From the NCBI GenBank assembly GCA_002327765.1, contig DCUH01000067.1, forward strand, positions 19,737 to 40,271: a stretch of DNA of 20,535 bases, read 5' to 3'. Positions 6,230-14,366 of this stretch are shown piece by piece (within the stretch, counting starts at the first letter, position 1; every line of letters starts with the position of its first letter). The position numbers and the translations under genes were made by a program. The notes beneath the pieces were generated by a model, which made no database searches, was not told where the DNA came from, and saw nothing but the letters and a program-made list of their open reading frames with translations. This stretch comes from a bacterium UBA2219. GTDB lineage: Bacteria; Desulfobacterota; Deferrimicrobia; Deferrimicrobiales; Deferrimicrobiaceae.

Positions 6230-7735
6230 ATGAGCTTTTCCTTCGAACACCTGTTCCAGGGGTTCGCGATCGCCCTGTCCTTGCAGAATCTCATGTGGGC
6301 CCTGATCGGCTGCTTCATCGGGACGCTGGTCGGGGTGCTCCCCGGCATCGGCCCCGCCTCCGGGATCGCGATCCTGCTTCCCCTGACCACGGTGCTTCCG
6401 CCGACGTCGGCGATCATCATGATGGCCGCCATCTACTACGGCGCCATGTACGGCGGGTCGACGACCGCGATCGTCGTCAACATCCCCGGAGAAGCCTCCT
6501 CCGTGCCCACGGCCATCGACGGCTACGAGATGGCCAAGCAGGGAAGAGCGGGCCCGGCGCTCGCCATCTGCGCGATCTCCTCCTTCGTCGCGGGGACGCT
6601 GGGCCTGATCGGCCTCACCTTCTTCGCGCCGCTGCTGGCCGACGTGGCCGTGGTGTTCGGCCCGCCGGAATACTTCGCCCTCATGTTCATGGCGCTGACG
6701 CTGATCATCAGCCTCTCCGGCCGCGCCCTTCTCAAGGGAATCATCTCCATGGCCATCGGGCTGACGACTTCCCTGATCGGCCAGGACCCGCTCACCGGCG
6801 CCGCCCGCCTGACGTTCGGGTTCCCGCAGCTTCTGGCCGGGGTCGACTTCATCAGCGTCATCGTGGGGCTCTTCGCGATCAGCGAGGTGATGATCAACGT
6901 GGAGTCCCGCATCTCCGCCATCAGCCAGAAGATCGGCAGCTGGATGCCGACCTGGGACGACATCAAGCAGTCCTTCATGGCGATGGTGCGCTCCTCCGGC
7001 GTCGGCTTCTTCTTGGGGCTGCTCCCCGGAGTCACGCCTTCGGTCACCACGTTCGTGGCGTACGACATAGAGAAGCGGTTCTCGAAACACCCCGAGCGGT
7101 TCGGCAAGGGCGCGATCGATGGTGTCGCCGCACCCGAAGGGGCGAACAACGCCACCTCGACGGCCGGCTTCGTCCCGCTCTTCTCTTTCGGAATCCCCAC
7201 GGCGCCCTCGATGGCGGTCCTGCTCGGCGGCCTGATGATGTACGGGCTCCAGCCGGGGCCGATGCTCTTCAAGGAAAACCCCGAGTTCGTCTGGGCGATC
7301 ATCGCCAGCATGTACATCGGCAACCTCATGCTGATCGTCCTGAACCTCCCCCTGGTGGGGATGTGGGCCCGCATCTGCGTCATCCCGTTCTACATCCTCG
7401 GGCCGTTGATCGTCTTCTTCTCCGTGCTCGGGACCTACAGCGTCCGGTTCCTCGCGTTCGACGTGTGGGTCATGTTTCTCTTCGGGGTGATCGGCTACTT
7501 CATGCGGAAGTTCGGGTTCCCCGTCGCCCCGATGGTGCTGGCGGCCGTCGTGACGCAGATGATGGAGACGTCGCTCGGCCAGTCCATGCTCATGTCGCAG
7601 GGGTCCATTCTCATCCTGTTCAAGCGCCCGATCTCGGCCGTTTTCATGATCCTCGCCTTCCTTTCGATCGCCCGCGGATTCTGGATCCAGATGCGCACCA
7701 AGGCGCCCGAAGTCGCCATAGAAGAGACGGATTGA
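6230..7735 (+). CDS. tctA: TTT transporter large membrane subunit TctA
   Basis: A 501-residue polytopic inner-membrane protein of the TctA/DUF112 family, normal length. The family's paired glycine/proline loops are both visible: GVLPGIGPASG near residue 39 and GLLPGVTPSVTTF near residue 260, reflecting the internal repeat. PEGANNATSTAGFVPLFSFGIP follows in the second half, and many hydrophobic segments run to the C-terminus. It forms the translocation path and receives substrate from TctC. The ATG at 6230 follows the tctB stop by one base, with GGAGGGG just upstream inside the tctB end, so the two membrane subunits are translated together. Confidence 0.95.
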   Translation: MSFSFEHLFQGFAIALSLQNLMWALIGCFIGTLVGVLPGIGPASGIAILLPLTTVLPPTSAIIMMAAIYYGAMYGGSTTAIVVNIPGEASSVPTAIDGYEMAKQGRAGPALAICAISSFVAGTLGLIGLTFFAPLLADVAVVFGPPEYFALMFMALTLIISLSGRALLKGIISMAIGLTTSLIGQDPLTGAARLTFGFPQLLAGVDFISVIVGLFAISEVMINVESRISAISQKIGSWMPTWDDIKQSFMAMVRSSGVGFFLGLLPGVTPSVTTFVAYDIEKRFSKHPERFGKGAIDGVAAPEGANNATSTAGFVPLFSFGIPTAPSMAVLLGGLMMYGLQPGPMLFKENPEFVWAIIASMYIGNLMLIVLNLPLVGMWARICVIPFYILGPLIVFFSVLGTYSVRFLAFDVWVMFLFGVIGYFMRKFGFPVAPMVLAAVVTQMMETSLGQSMLMSQGSILILFKRPISAVFMILAFLSIARGFWIQMRTKAPEVAIEETD

Positions 7736-7769
7736 CACCGTCAACCCGCAATCAAACAGGAGGAAAGAG

Positions 7770-8738
7770 ATGAAGAAAGTCTTTGCAGGCCTTACCGTAC
7801 TGCTTGTCGCTTGTGCGTTCGTGCTGGCCGGCGCGGCCGGCGCGGCGGATTTCCCGAGGAAGCGCGTCACCTACAACATCTGCTTCAACCCCGGCGGCGA
7901 GTCCGACATCACCGCCCGTCTCCAGGAGAACGCCCTGAAGAAGTACCTGGGAAAAGACGTCTCCATCCAGTACAAGATCGGCGGCGGCGGCGCCGTCTGC
8001 TGGGCGGAGCTGGTCAAGACGCAGCCGGACGGCTACACGGTCGCCGGGCATAACCTCCCCCACACCATCCTCCAGCCGATGGAGATGGGCGACGCGGGAT
8101 ACAAGACGTTCGACCTCAAGCAGGTCTACATGTTCGAGATCACCCCGAACGTGCTGATGGTGCGCAAGGACAGCCCCATCAACTCCCTGAAGGAGTTCAT
8201 CGAGTACGCGAAGGCCCGGCCCGCCGGGTCGGTCACGGTCGGCGGCAGCGCCACCTCGTCGGCGAACGACCTGGGCGTCGCCCTTCTCAACAAGGCGGCG
8301 GGGATCAAGCTGACCTACGTTCCCTTCACCGGCACCGGCGCCGCCGTCCCGGCGCTGCTGGGGGGCCACGTGACGGCGCTCATGTCCTATTCCCCGATGG
8401 TCATACAGTACAAGGACAAGTTCAAGTTCCTCGGCATGATGTCCGAGAAGCGGATGAAGGTCACCCCCGACGTCCCGACCTTCAAGGAGCAGGGCTACGA
8501 CCTCGTGGAAGGCGCCTATCGCGGCGTCGCCGCCCCCCCGGGAACGCCGGACGCGATCGTGAAGATCCTCGCCGACGCCTTCGACAAGACCATGAAGGAC
8601 CCCGAAGTCCAGAAGAAGATGGACCAGTTCGGCTTCGAGACCCTGTACATGGGCCCCGAGGAGTCGCTGGCGCTCGTGAAGAAGAAGCACGCGGAATATG
8701 AAGTGATCATGAAGGAGCTGAACCGGGTGAAGAAGTAG
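7770..8738 (+). CDS. tctC: TTT periplasmic substrate-binding protein TctC
   Basis: A 322-residue exported binding protein. Residues 1-26 form a signal peptide (MKKVFAGLTVLLVACAF, then a GAAGAA-type cleavage region). The mature part has the TctC/Bug fold signatures: an early ligand loop, KTQPDGYT, DSPINSLKEFIEYAKARP, YVPFTGTGAAVPALLGGHVTA and PPGTPDAIV. The first ligand loop reads CFNPGGESD rather than the common PFPAGG-S/T-D, and two Cys occur in the mature protein (ICF and AVCW). This marks a divergent branch and probably an altered ligand. AGGAGG precedes the ATG. The gene is followed by a strong stem-loop that could stabilise its message. Confidence 0.93.
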   Translation: MKKVFAGLTVLLVACAFVLAGAAGAADFPRKRVTYNICFNPGGESDITARLQENALKKYLGKDVSIQYKIGGGGAVCWAELVKTQPDGYTVAGHNLPHTILQPMEMGDAGYKTFDLKQVYMFEITPNVLMVRKDSPINSLKEFIEYAKARPAGSVTVGGSATSSANDLGVALLNKAAGIKLTYVPFTGTGAAVPALLGGHVTALMSYSPMVIQYKDKFKFLGMMSEKRMKVTPDVPTFKEQGYDLVEGAYRGVAAPPGTPDAIVKILADAFDKTMKDPEVQKKMDQFGFETLYMGPEESLALVKKKHAEYEVIMKELNRVKK

Positions 8739-8765
8739 GGAACCCCGGGATCGACGCTTCGCATT

Positions 8766-8799
8766 GCGGCCCCTCTCCCTTCGAAGGGGGAGGGGCCGC
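8766..8799 (+). terminator. Long intercistronic stem-loop after tctC
   Basis: GCGGCCCCTCTCCC (8766-8779) pairs with GGGGGAGGGGCCGC (8786-8799), with one G-U pair, around the loop region TTCGAA. No T tract follows. It lies between tctC and the dehydratase gene, so a partial terminator or 3'-end protector that keeps the binding protein abundant is likely; full termination would cut off the two catabolic genes. Confidence 0.55.
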
Positions 8800-8821
8800 G
8801 ACCTTCCGAAGAGGTGAAATC

Positions 8822-9931
8822 ATGAACACGCGCATCGCCGAAGCACGGGCCGAGCTGCTGCGGATGCCGCTCCCCCGCCCGATGCAGTCCGGATCGTCGA
8901 GCGGCAAGAAGGGCGGGCCGGTCAGCCACATCAACATGCCGGTCGTGTTCATCACGACCGAAGACGGGGTCCGCGGGCTCGGGTACGCCTGGAGCCTGCT
9001 GGGCGGGGCCACCGCCACCCGCTGCGTCCTGAAGGACGATTTCGCGCCGCTGCTGGTAGGCGAGGACGCGCTCGACAACGAGCGCCTGTGGGACAAGCTG
9101 TACCGGCGGCTGCAGACGGTTGGCCGCGTCGGCCTCGTGACCCAGGCCATGTCGGCGGTCGACCTGGCGCTGTGGGACATCAAGGGGCGGGTCGCCGGCC
9201 TGCCGGTTTACAAGCTTCTGGGCGGCCGCCGGGAAAGCGCCCCATGCTACGGGTCGGACGGCGGCTGGCTGTACATGAGCGTCCAGGAGATGCTCGCGGC
9301 CTTCGAGGGGTACCTCGGCCAGGGGATGATGGGCGTCAAGATGAAGATCGGCCACGAGGACTATCGAAAGGACGTCCAGCGGGTCCGTGAGGTCCGCAAG
9401 GCCCTGGGCGACGACGCGTGGATCGCCGTCGACGCCAACCAGAAATGGGATTTCCCGACCGCGCTGCGGGTCGGCCGGGAGCTGGAGCAGCTCGGCGTCG
9501 CCTGGTTCGAGGAGCCGATGCTCTGCGAGGACATCCCCGTCCACGCGCGGCTCGCCGCCGCGCTGGACATCCCCATAGCGATGGGCGAGACGCTCGGATC
9601 GCGCTTCGAGTTCGACGCGTACATCCGGGCCGGGGCGGCCGACATCCTGCAGCCGGACATCGTCCGGGTCGGCGGGATCACCGAGATGGTGAAGATCGCC
9701 GCGCTGGGCGACGTCGCCGGGCTGCCGCTGGCGCCGCACCACATGATGGAAAGCACCATCCAGGTGGCCTGCGGCGTCATGGCCGCCGCCCCTATCGAGT
9801 ACATGCCCTGGATCGCGGCGGCGTTCTCGGAGCCGGCAAGGATCGAGAACGGCCGTATGTTCCCGCCGGCGGGGCCGGGGCTGGGACTTACGATTCCTGA
9901 GGAAACGATCCGGCGGTTCCGCGTCGAGTAG
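8822..9931 (+). CDS. Enolase-superfamily dehydratase (mandelate racemase subgroup)
   Basis: A 369-residue cytosolic enzyme of the mandelate racemase/muconate lactonizing superfamily. The full subgroup machinery is visible: the K-x-K base pair K173/K175 (GVKMKIG), magnesium ligands D204 (DANQ), E230 or E231 (WFEEP) and E256 (AMGE), and a His-Asp dyad from H306 or H307 (LAPHHMMES) with D279 (LQPDIVRVGG). Such enzymes abstract an alpha-proton from an acid and usually dehydrate sugar acids or tartrate-like hydroxyacids. The exact substrate cannot be read from sequence. Between a carboxylate importer and a tartrate/malate-type dehydrogenase, a role on tartrate, an aldarate or another hydroxydicarboxylate is the best inference. 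Start ATG 8822 has GAGGTG upstream. Confidence 0.88.
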   Translation: MNTRIAEARAELLRMPLPRPMQSGSSSGKKGGPVSHINMPVVFITTEDGVRGLGYAWSLLGGATATRCVLKDDFAPLLVGEDALDNERLWDKLYRRLQTVGRVGLVTQAMSAVDLALWDIKGRVAGLPVYKLLGGRRESAPCYGSDGGWLYMSVQEMLAAFEGYLGQGMMGVKMKIGHEDYRKDVQRVREVRKALGDDAWIAVDANQKWDFPTALRVGRELEQLGVAWFEEPMLCEDIPVHARLAAALDIPIAMGETLGSRFEFDAYIRAGAADILQPDIVRVGGITEMVKIAALGDVAGLPLAPHHMMESTIQVACGVMAAAPIEYMPWIAAAFSEPARIENGRMFPPAGPGLGLTIPEETIRRFRVE

Positions 9932-9967
9932 CCGGCGCGGGAATCCGCCTTCAAAAGGAGAAGGCAC

Positions 9968-11044
9968 ATGGCCAAGGTTCGTGAGCACAAGATCGCGCAG
10001 ATCAACGGGGACGGGATCGGTAACGAGGTGGTGCCCGAGGGGATCCGGGTGCTGGACGTCGCCGGGGAGAGGTTCGGGTTCAAGCTCGCGTGGACGCCGT
10101 TCCCCTGGAGCTGCGAGCATTACCACAAGACCGGCGAGATGATGCCGAAGGACGGCCTCGAGACCTTGAAGAGCTTCGAGGCGATCTTCCTCGGCGCCGT
10201 CGGGTATCCCGGGGTCCCGGACCACGTCTCCCTGTGGGGGCTGCTCGTCCCCATCCGCAGGGGATTCCAGCAGTACGCCAACGTCCGCCCCGTCAAGACC
10301 ATGAAGGGGATCGAAAGCCCCCTGCGGAAGATCGAGGGGGACAAGATCGACATCCTCGTCGTGCGGGAGAACACCGAGGGCGAGTATTCGAACGTCGGCG
10401 GGAGGATGTTCGAGGGGACCGACAGGGAATTCTGTGTCCAGGAATCGGTCTTCACCCGCAGGGGGGTGCAGAACATCATGCGGTACGCCTTCGAGCAGGC
10501 GCGCAAGCGGGAGAGGAAGCACGTCACCTCGGTCACGAAGTCGAACGGCATCTGCATCACGATGCCGTACTGGGACGAGGTCTTCCGTGCGGTGTCGAAG
10601 GAGTACCCGGACGTCAAGACCGACCAGTACCACATCGACTCCCTGTGCGCCACGCTCGTGGGGCGCCCCGAGCGGTTCGACGTGATCGTCTGCAGCAACC
10701 TGTTCGGCGACATCGTGTCCGACCTGGTCCCGGCGCTGGCGGGGAGCCTCGGCATCGCCCCGTCGGCCAGCCTGAACCCGGAGCGGGAGTTCCCGTCCAC
10801 GTTCGAGCCGGTGCACGGATCGGCCCCCGACATCTACGGGAAGAACATCGCGAACCCCATCGCGCAGATCCTCACCGGGGCCATGATGATCGAGCACCTC
10901 GGGCACCCCGAAGCGGCGAGGACGATCGAGAAGGCCGTGGAGGTCGTGGTCGCGGAAGGAAAGGTCCGCACCCGGGACCTCGGAGGCGAGGCGACGACGC
11001 AGCAGATGGGCAAGGCGATCGCCGAGCTGGTGAAGACCCTGTAG
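9968..11044 (+). CDS. ttuC: Tartrate / D-malate-type decarboxylating dehydrogenase
   Basis: A 358-residue beta-decarboxylating dehydrogenase of the isocitrate/isopropylmalate dehydrogenase superfamily, closest by eye to E. coli D-malate dehydrogenase (DmlA) and tartrate dehydrogenase (TtuC). Shared stretches include GDGIGNEVVPEGIRVLD, VPDHVSLWG, VRENTEGEYSNVGG, QESVFTRRGV, SNLFGDIVSDL and EPVHGSAPDIYGKNIANP. The superfamily is NAD- and divalent-metal-dependent: it oxidises a 2-hydroxyacid and releases CO2, giving pyruvate from D-malate or oxidising/decarboxylating tartrate. AAGGAG lies before ATG 9968, 36 bases after the dehydratase gene. It is the last gene of the operon and is followed by an intrinsic terminator. 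DmlA, TtuC and related activities overlap in this family, so the symbol is provisional. Confidence 0.88.
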   Translation: MAKVREHKIAQINGDGIGNEVVPEGIRVLDVAGERFGFKLAWTPFPWSCEHYHKTGEMMPKDGLETLKSFEAIFLGAVGYPGVPDHVSLWGLLVPIRRGFQQYANVRPVKTMKGIESPLRKIEGDKIDILVVRENTEGEYSNVGGRMFEGTDREFCVQESVFTRRGVQNIMRYAFEQARKRERKHVTSVTKSNGICITMPYWDEVFRAVSKEYPDVKTDQYHIDSLCATLVGRPERFDVIVCSNLFGDIVSDLVPALAGSLGIAPSASLNPEREFPSTFEPVHGSAPDIYGKNIANPIAQILTGAMMIEHLGHPEAARTIEKAVEVVVAEGKVRTRDLGGEATTQQMGKAIAELVKTL

Positions 11045-11080
11045 GCCGACCGCCGCGGGTCGACGGCGCCTGGAACTTCG

Positions 11081-11117
11081 AGGGCCCCGGGGCATCCCCC
11101 CCGGGGCCCTTTCTTTT
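11081..11117 (+). terminator. Intrinsic terminator of the TTT/dehydrogenase operon
   Basis: AGGGCCCCGGGG (11081-11092) pairs perfectly with CCCCGGGGCCCT (11099-11110) across CATCCC, followed at once by TTCTTTT. It starts 36 bases after the dehydrogenase stop. On the minus strand there is no T tract, so it mainly serves the plus-strand operon. Confidence 0.9.
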
Positions 11118-11125
11118 GCGGGCCC

Positions 11126-11521
11126 TCAGTTTCCCCCGTCCAGCACGCTGCGGACCTTCCGGAGAAGGTCGACGGGCGACGCGGGTTTCTGGATCAGGTG
11201 GCAGGGCCCCTCGATCTGCAGCTTCTGCCTCAGGTGGTCCGGGGCATAACCGGTGGAGAAGAGAACCCTCACGTCGGGGCGGATCTTCCGGATCTCGTCG
11301 CAGGCCTCCTTGCCGTCCATTTTCGGCATGATCAGGTCCATGAGGAGCAGCCGGACCTCGTCCTGGCGCTCACGGAACTTCCTTACCGCTTCCTCGCCGT
11401 CCGCCGCCTCGATGACGGTGTAGCCGTGCATCGAAAGCACGGTTTTCGCGATCTCCCTCAGGGCGCCGTCGTCCTCCGCGACGAGGATCGTCTCCGTGCC
11501 TCCGCGGGGCGGCGTCTGCAT
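11126..11521 (-). CDS. Single-domain response regulator downstream of cydB
   Basis: A 131-residue protein made of a receiver domain alone. It has the acidic pocket E16-D17-D18 (LVAEDDG), phosphoacceptor D62 (LLLMDLIMPKMDG), the switch Thr in FSTGY, and K112 (LIQKPA). No DNA-binding or enzymatic output domain follows, so it probably works as a phosphorelay intermediate or by protein contact. The sequence style (ETILVAEDD, STGY) resembles receivers at the C-terminus of hybrid kinases, including the kinase remnant at 1507-2478. The ATG at 11521 lies 14 bases after the cydB stop with only a weak ribosome binding site. An in-frame TTG at 11539 overlaps the cydB stop and has AAAAAGGGA upstream, so a start six codons longer is possible. 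It is the last gene of the cyd operon. Confidence 0.88.
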   Translation of the reverse strand: MQTPPRGGTETILVAEDDGALREIAKTVLSMHGYTVIEAADGEEAVRKFRERQDEVRLLLMDLIMPKMDGKEACDEIRKIRPDVRVLFSTGYAPDHLRQKLQIEGPCHLIQKPASPVDLLRKVRSVLDGGN

Positions 11522-11535
11522 CGCCGGTTCCGGCG

Positions 11536-12561
11536 TCAATACGCGTTCCCTTTTTCGAGGTCCTCCGCCGAGATCTCGAACGAGAAGCGCCGGTACACCC
11601 ACGACTGGTAGGCGACAACGATCGGCATGATCAGGAGGGCCACGCCGAGCATGATCGACAGCGTCAGCGCGCTCGAGGCGCTGTTGAACGCCGTGAGCGT
11701 GGCGGACGGGTCGATGCTCGACGGGAGGAGGCGCGGGTACAGCCCCGAGATGCCGAACGCGGCCGCGCCGGCGATCGTCGCGGCGGAGGAGCCCCAGGCC
11801 TTCCACCAGGCCCTCCGCGCGAGGAAGAAGCGGGTGCCGGCCAGCCCCGCGACCGCCAGCAGCGGGAAAACGGTTAGAACCGGCCACCTCCCGATGTTCG
11901 CGTAGAGGTCGGTCACGACGGCGGTCATCCCGAGGAACGCCACGGCGACGGCCAGCAGGACAGGCCACAGCCGCGCCGCCATCGCCGCACCGCGCTCCCG
12001 AAGCTCCCCTCCGACCTTTATCGTCAGCCAGAGCGACCCGTGGACGGAGAACAGCAGCACGAACAGCGCCCCGCCGAGCAGCCCGTACGGATTGAGCAGA
12101 GTGAGCAAATTCCCCTGCAGGATGCCGTCCTTGTCGAGCGGGAGCCCCTTGAAGATGTTGGCGAACGCCACGCCCAGAAGCAGCGCCGCCGCGAACGAGC
12201 CGCCGGTCATGCAGGCGTCCCACGTATTCCGCCACCAGGTCGCCGGGTCCTTCGAGCGCATCTCGAGGGAGATGCCGCGGAAGATCAGCGCGAACAGCAG
12301 GAGCAGAAGCGGGGTGTAGAGCGAGGAGAACATCACCGCGTAGGTCTTCGGGAAGGCCGCGAAGGTCACGCCGCCGGCGGCGATCAGCCAGACCTCGTTC
12401 CCGTCCCAGAAAGGCCCCTGGGCGTTGAACACGAGTCGCCGCTCGGTGTCGTTCTTCGCGAGGAACGGCATGAGCAGGCCGAGGCCGAGGTCGAAGCCGT
12501 CCAGCACGAAGTAGCCGGTCCACAGGACGCCCCAGAGAACGAACCAGATGGTCTCGAGCAT
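11536..12561 (-). CDS. cydB: Cytochrome bd ubiquinol oxidase subunit II
   Basis: A 341-residue membrane subunit of cytochrome bd oxidase, slightly shorter than the E. coli protein (379). Recognisable features are the N-terminal ETIWFVLWGVLWTGYFVLDGFDLGLG, FNAQGPFWDGNEVWLI, IFRGISLEMR and the later transmembrane pairs with a basic VYRRF near the C-terminus. With CydA it reduces oxygen to water using quinol without pumping protons, giving high-affinity respiration and resistance to peroxide and NO. It starts 15 bases after the cydA stop, with AAAGGGGG upstream of ATG 12561. No separate cydX-like small gene could be recognised after it; the next gene is the receiver protein. Confidence 0.96.
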   Translation of the reverse strand: MLETIWFVLWGVLWTGYFVLDGFDLGLGLLMPFLAKNDTERRLVFNAQGPFWDGNEVWLIAAGGVTFAAFPKTYAVMFSSLYTPLLLLLFALIFRGISLEMRSKDPATWWRNTWDACMTGGSFAAALLLGVAFANIFKGLPLDKDGILQGNLLTLLNPYGLLGGALFVLLFSVHGSLWLTIKVGGELRERGAAMAARLWPVLLAVAVAFLGMTAVVTDLYANIGRWPVLTVFPLLAVAGLAGTRFFLARRAWWKAWGSSAATIAGAAAFGISGLYPRLLPSSIDPSATLTAFNSASSALTLSIMLGVALLIMPIVVAYQSWVYRRFSFEISAEDLEKGNAY

Positions 12562-12576
12562 GTCTTATGCCCCCTT

Positions 12577-13896
12577 TCAGTAGCCCGCGTCGCGGGATTC
12601 CACGGGCCCGCGCCGGGCGTACTTCGCCAGCAGGTAGAAATCGGCGGCGCCGAGCAGCGTGTAGACGACGATGAACGCCACGACCGAGACCGCGACCTGG
12701 CTCCCGGCGATCGGCGAGACGGCGTCGGATGTCCGCATCACGCCGTAGACGATCCACGGCTGGCGTCCGATCTCGGCGACGGTCCAGCCGAGCTCGTTGG
12801 CGATGTACGGCAGCGGGATCGCGAAGACGAGCAGCTTGAGTAGCAGCGGGCTGCCTTCCGGGTCGCCGCGCTTCAGCACGGCCCACGCCGACAGCGCGAT
12901 GAAGACGAACGCCAGCCCGACCATTGCGCGAAACGCCAGGAAGGTGGGGAGCACCGGCGGCCGGTCGGCGGGCGGCACGCTTTTTAATCCCTTCACTTCC
13001 GTGTCCGGGTCGTAGTTCGCCAGGATCGAAAGCAGGCTCGGTACGGTGAGTGCCTCGACGGAATTCCTTTCGTTCTCCGCGTCCGGCCACAGGATGAGAT
13101 GCATCGGCGCGCCCGCCTTCGTTTCCCAGTGCGCCTCCATCGCGGCGAGCTTCATGGGCTGCTTGTGGTGGAGGATCTCGGCGTTCATGTGCCCCTGCAG
13201 GACCTCGAACAGGGCGAAGACCAGCGTCCAGACCGCCGCCAGGGAGAACGACTTGCGGAAGAACGTCTGCTCGTTCCGGCGGAGCAGGTGCCAGGCGGAG
13301 ATCCCCAGGACGAAGAAGCCGGCCAGGATGTAGGCTCCGCCGATCGTGTGGATGAACTCAAGGACCTCAAAGGGCTGGAAGATCACCGCGAAGAAGTCGG
13401 TCAGCTCCGCGCGGCCGTTGCGGATCTCGTAGCCGACGGGGCTCTGCATCCAGGCGTTGGCCGCGAGGATCCAGAACGCCGACAGGTTCGACCCGATCGC
13501 CACCAGCCAGATCGAGGCCAGGTGCAGCTTCTTCGAGATCCGGTCCCACCCGAAGAACCAGACGGCGAGGAAGGTCGATTCGAGGAAGAACGCCGACGTG
13601 GCCTCGATCGCCAGCAGGGAGCCGAAGACGTCCCCCACGAAGATCGAGTAGCGCGACCAGTTCGTGCCGAACTGGAACTCCAGCGTGATCCCCGTCACGA
13701 CCCCGATGGCGAAGTTGATGAGGAAGAGCTTCCCCCAGAACTTCGTCATCCGGAGGTAGTCCGGGTCGCCGCTGCGGTACCACTTCGTCTGCATGATCGC
13801 GACGAGCAGCGACAGCCCCAGCGTCAACGGCACGAAAAGGAAGTGGAAATAGGTGGCGACCGCGAATTGCAGCCGGGAGAGGAAGAGGACGTCCAT
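12577..13896 (-). CDS. cydA: Cytochrome bd ubiquinol oxidase subunit I
   Basis: A 439-residue membrane protein. The haem ligands are in place: H18 (equivalent to E. coli His19), H183 (His186) in FIHTIGGAYIL, and a Met in the region around GRQPWIVYGVMRT. The acidic residues E98 and E106 of the proton path are present (AIEATSAFFLEST), as is the quinol-site start HHKQPMKLAAMEAHWE. The protein is much shorter than E. coli CydA (522) because the Q-loop lacks the long insertion, so this is the short-Q-loop class. ATG 13896 follows directly on the TGA of the Rrf2 gene (TGAATG), and its ribosome binding site AAGGAG lies inside the last codons of that gene. Confidence 0.96.
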   Translation of the reverse strand: MDVLFLSRLQFAVATYFHFLFVPLTLGLSLLVAIMQTKWYRSGDPDYLRMTKFWGKLFLINFAIGVVTGITLEFQFGTNWSRYSIFVGDVFGSLLAIEATSAFFLESTFLAVWFFGWDRISKKLHLASIWLVAIGSNLSAFWILAANAWMQSPVGYEIRNGRAELTDFFAVIFQPFEVLEFIHTIGGAYILAGFFVLGISAWHLLRRNEQTFFRKSFSLAAVWTLVFALFEVLQGHMNAEILHHKQPMKLAAMEAHWETKAGAPMHLILWPDAENERNSVEALTVPSLLSILANYDPDTEVKGLKSVPPADRPPVLPTFLAFRAMVGLAFVFIALSAWAVLKRGDPEGSPLLLKLLVFAIPLPYIANELGWTVAEIGRQPWIVYGVMRTSDAVSPIAGSQVAVSVVAFIVVYTLLGAADFYLLAKYARRGPVESRDAGY

Positions 13897-14334
13897 TCAG
13901 GGCTCCTTTCTTTTTCGTGTCGACCGTTTCGAGGGTGTCGAAAGATCCGCGAAGGTGACGCCTTCGAGATGCTCCTCGAGGCGGCGGGTTGCGTCGCACC
14001 AGGTACGCTGCACCGGGCAGCGGTCCGAGAGGGGGCAGGCGCCGGGCTCGGAGACGCAGCGGTTCAGGACGACGCCGCCCTCCATCGCGCGGATCACGTC
14101 GAGCAGGGAGATCTCCCGGGCGGGGCGCGCGAGCCGCACGCCGCCGCCGCTGCCGCGGGCCGTGCGGAGGATCCCGGCGGCCGCCAGGCGGGCGACCACG
14201 CGCCGTACGAACGGCGCCGGCATCAGCCGCCGGTCCGCGATGTCTTTCACCTGCACGCGCGCGTCGGTGCCGAGCGAGGCGAGGTGGAGCACCACGCGCG
14301 CCGCGTAGTCGGTGTGCCTCAGGATCCCCTGCAT
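13897..14334 (-). CDS. Rrf2-family Fe-S transcriptional regulator
   Basis: A 145-residue Rrf2-type protein. A winged helix-turn-helix occupies residues 1-85 (HTDYAARVVLHLAS, IADRRLMPAPFVRRVVARLAAAGIL, the GSGGGVRLARP wing). The cluster region has C93, C100 and C106 (NRCVSEPGACPLSDRC), as in NsrR/IscR-like members, with a further Cys at 113. It probably binds an oxygen- or NO-labile Fe-S cluster and controls the cytochrome bd genes. The stop directly abuts the cydA start, so regulator and oxidase share one message. A perfect inverted repeat in the promoter upstream suggests autoregulation. ATG 14334 has GAGG five bases upstream. NsrR, IscR or RsrR orthology cannot be decided by eye. Confidence 0.92.
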   Translation of the reverse strand: MQGILRHTDYAARVVLHLASLGTDARVQVKDIADRRLMPAPFVRRVVARLAAAGILRTARGSGGGVRLARPAREISLLDVIRAMEGGVVLNRCVSEPGACPLSDRCPVQRTWCDATRRLEEHLEGVTFADLSTPSKRSTRKRKEP

Positions 14335-14366
14335 GCCGCCTCGAGCTTTCGGCCGAAATGGCTACG

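Noticed and set aside
8516..11095. Minus-strand open frame of 859 codons opposite the dehydratase and dehydrogenase genes
   Set aside because: Both plus-strand genes have full catalytic motifs and ribosome binding sites; the antisense frame is Arg/Asp/His/Leu-rich without any family signal.
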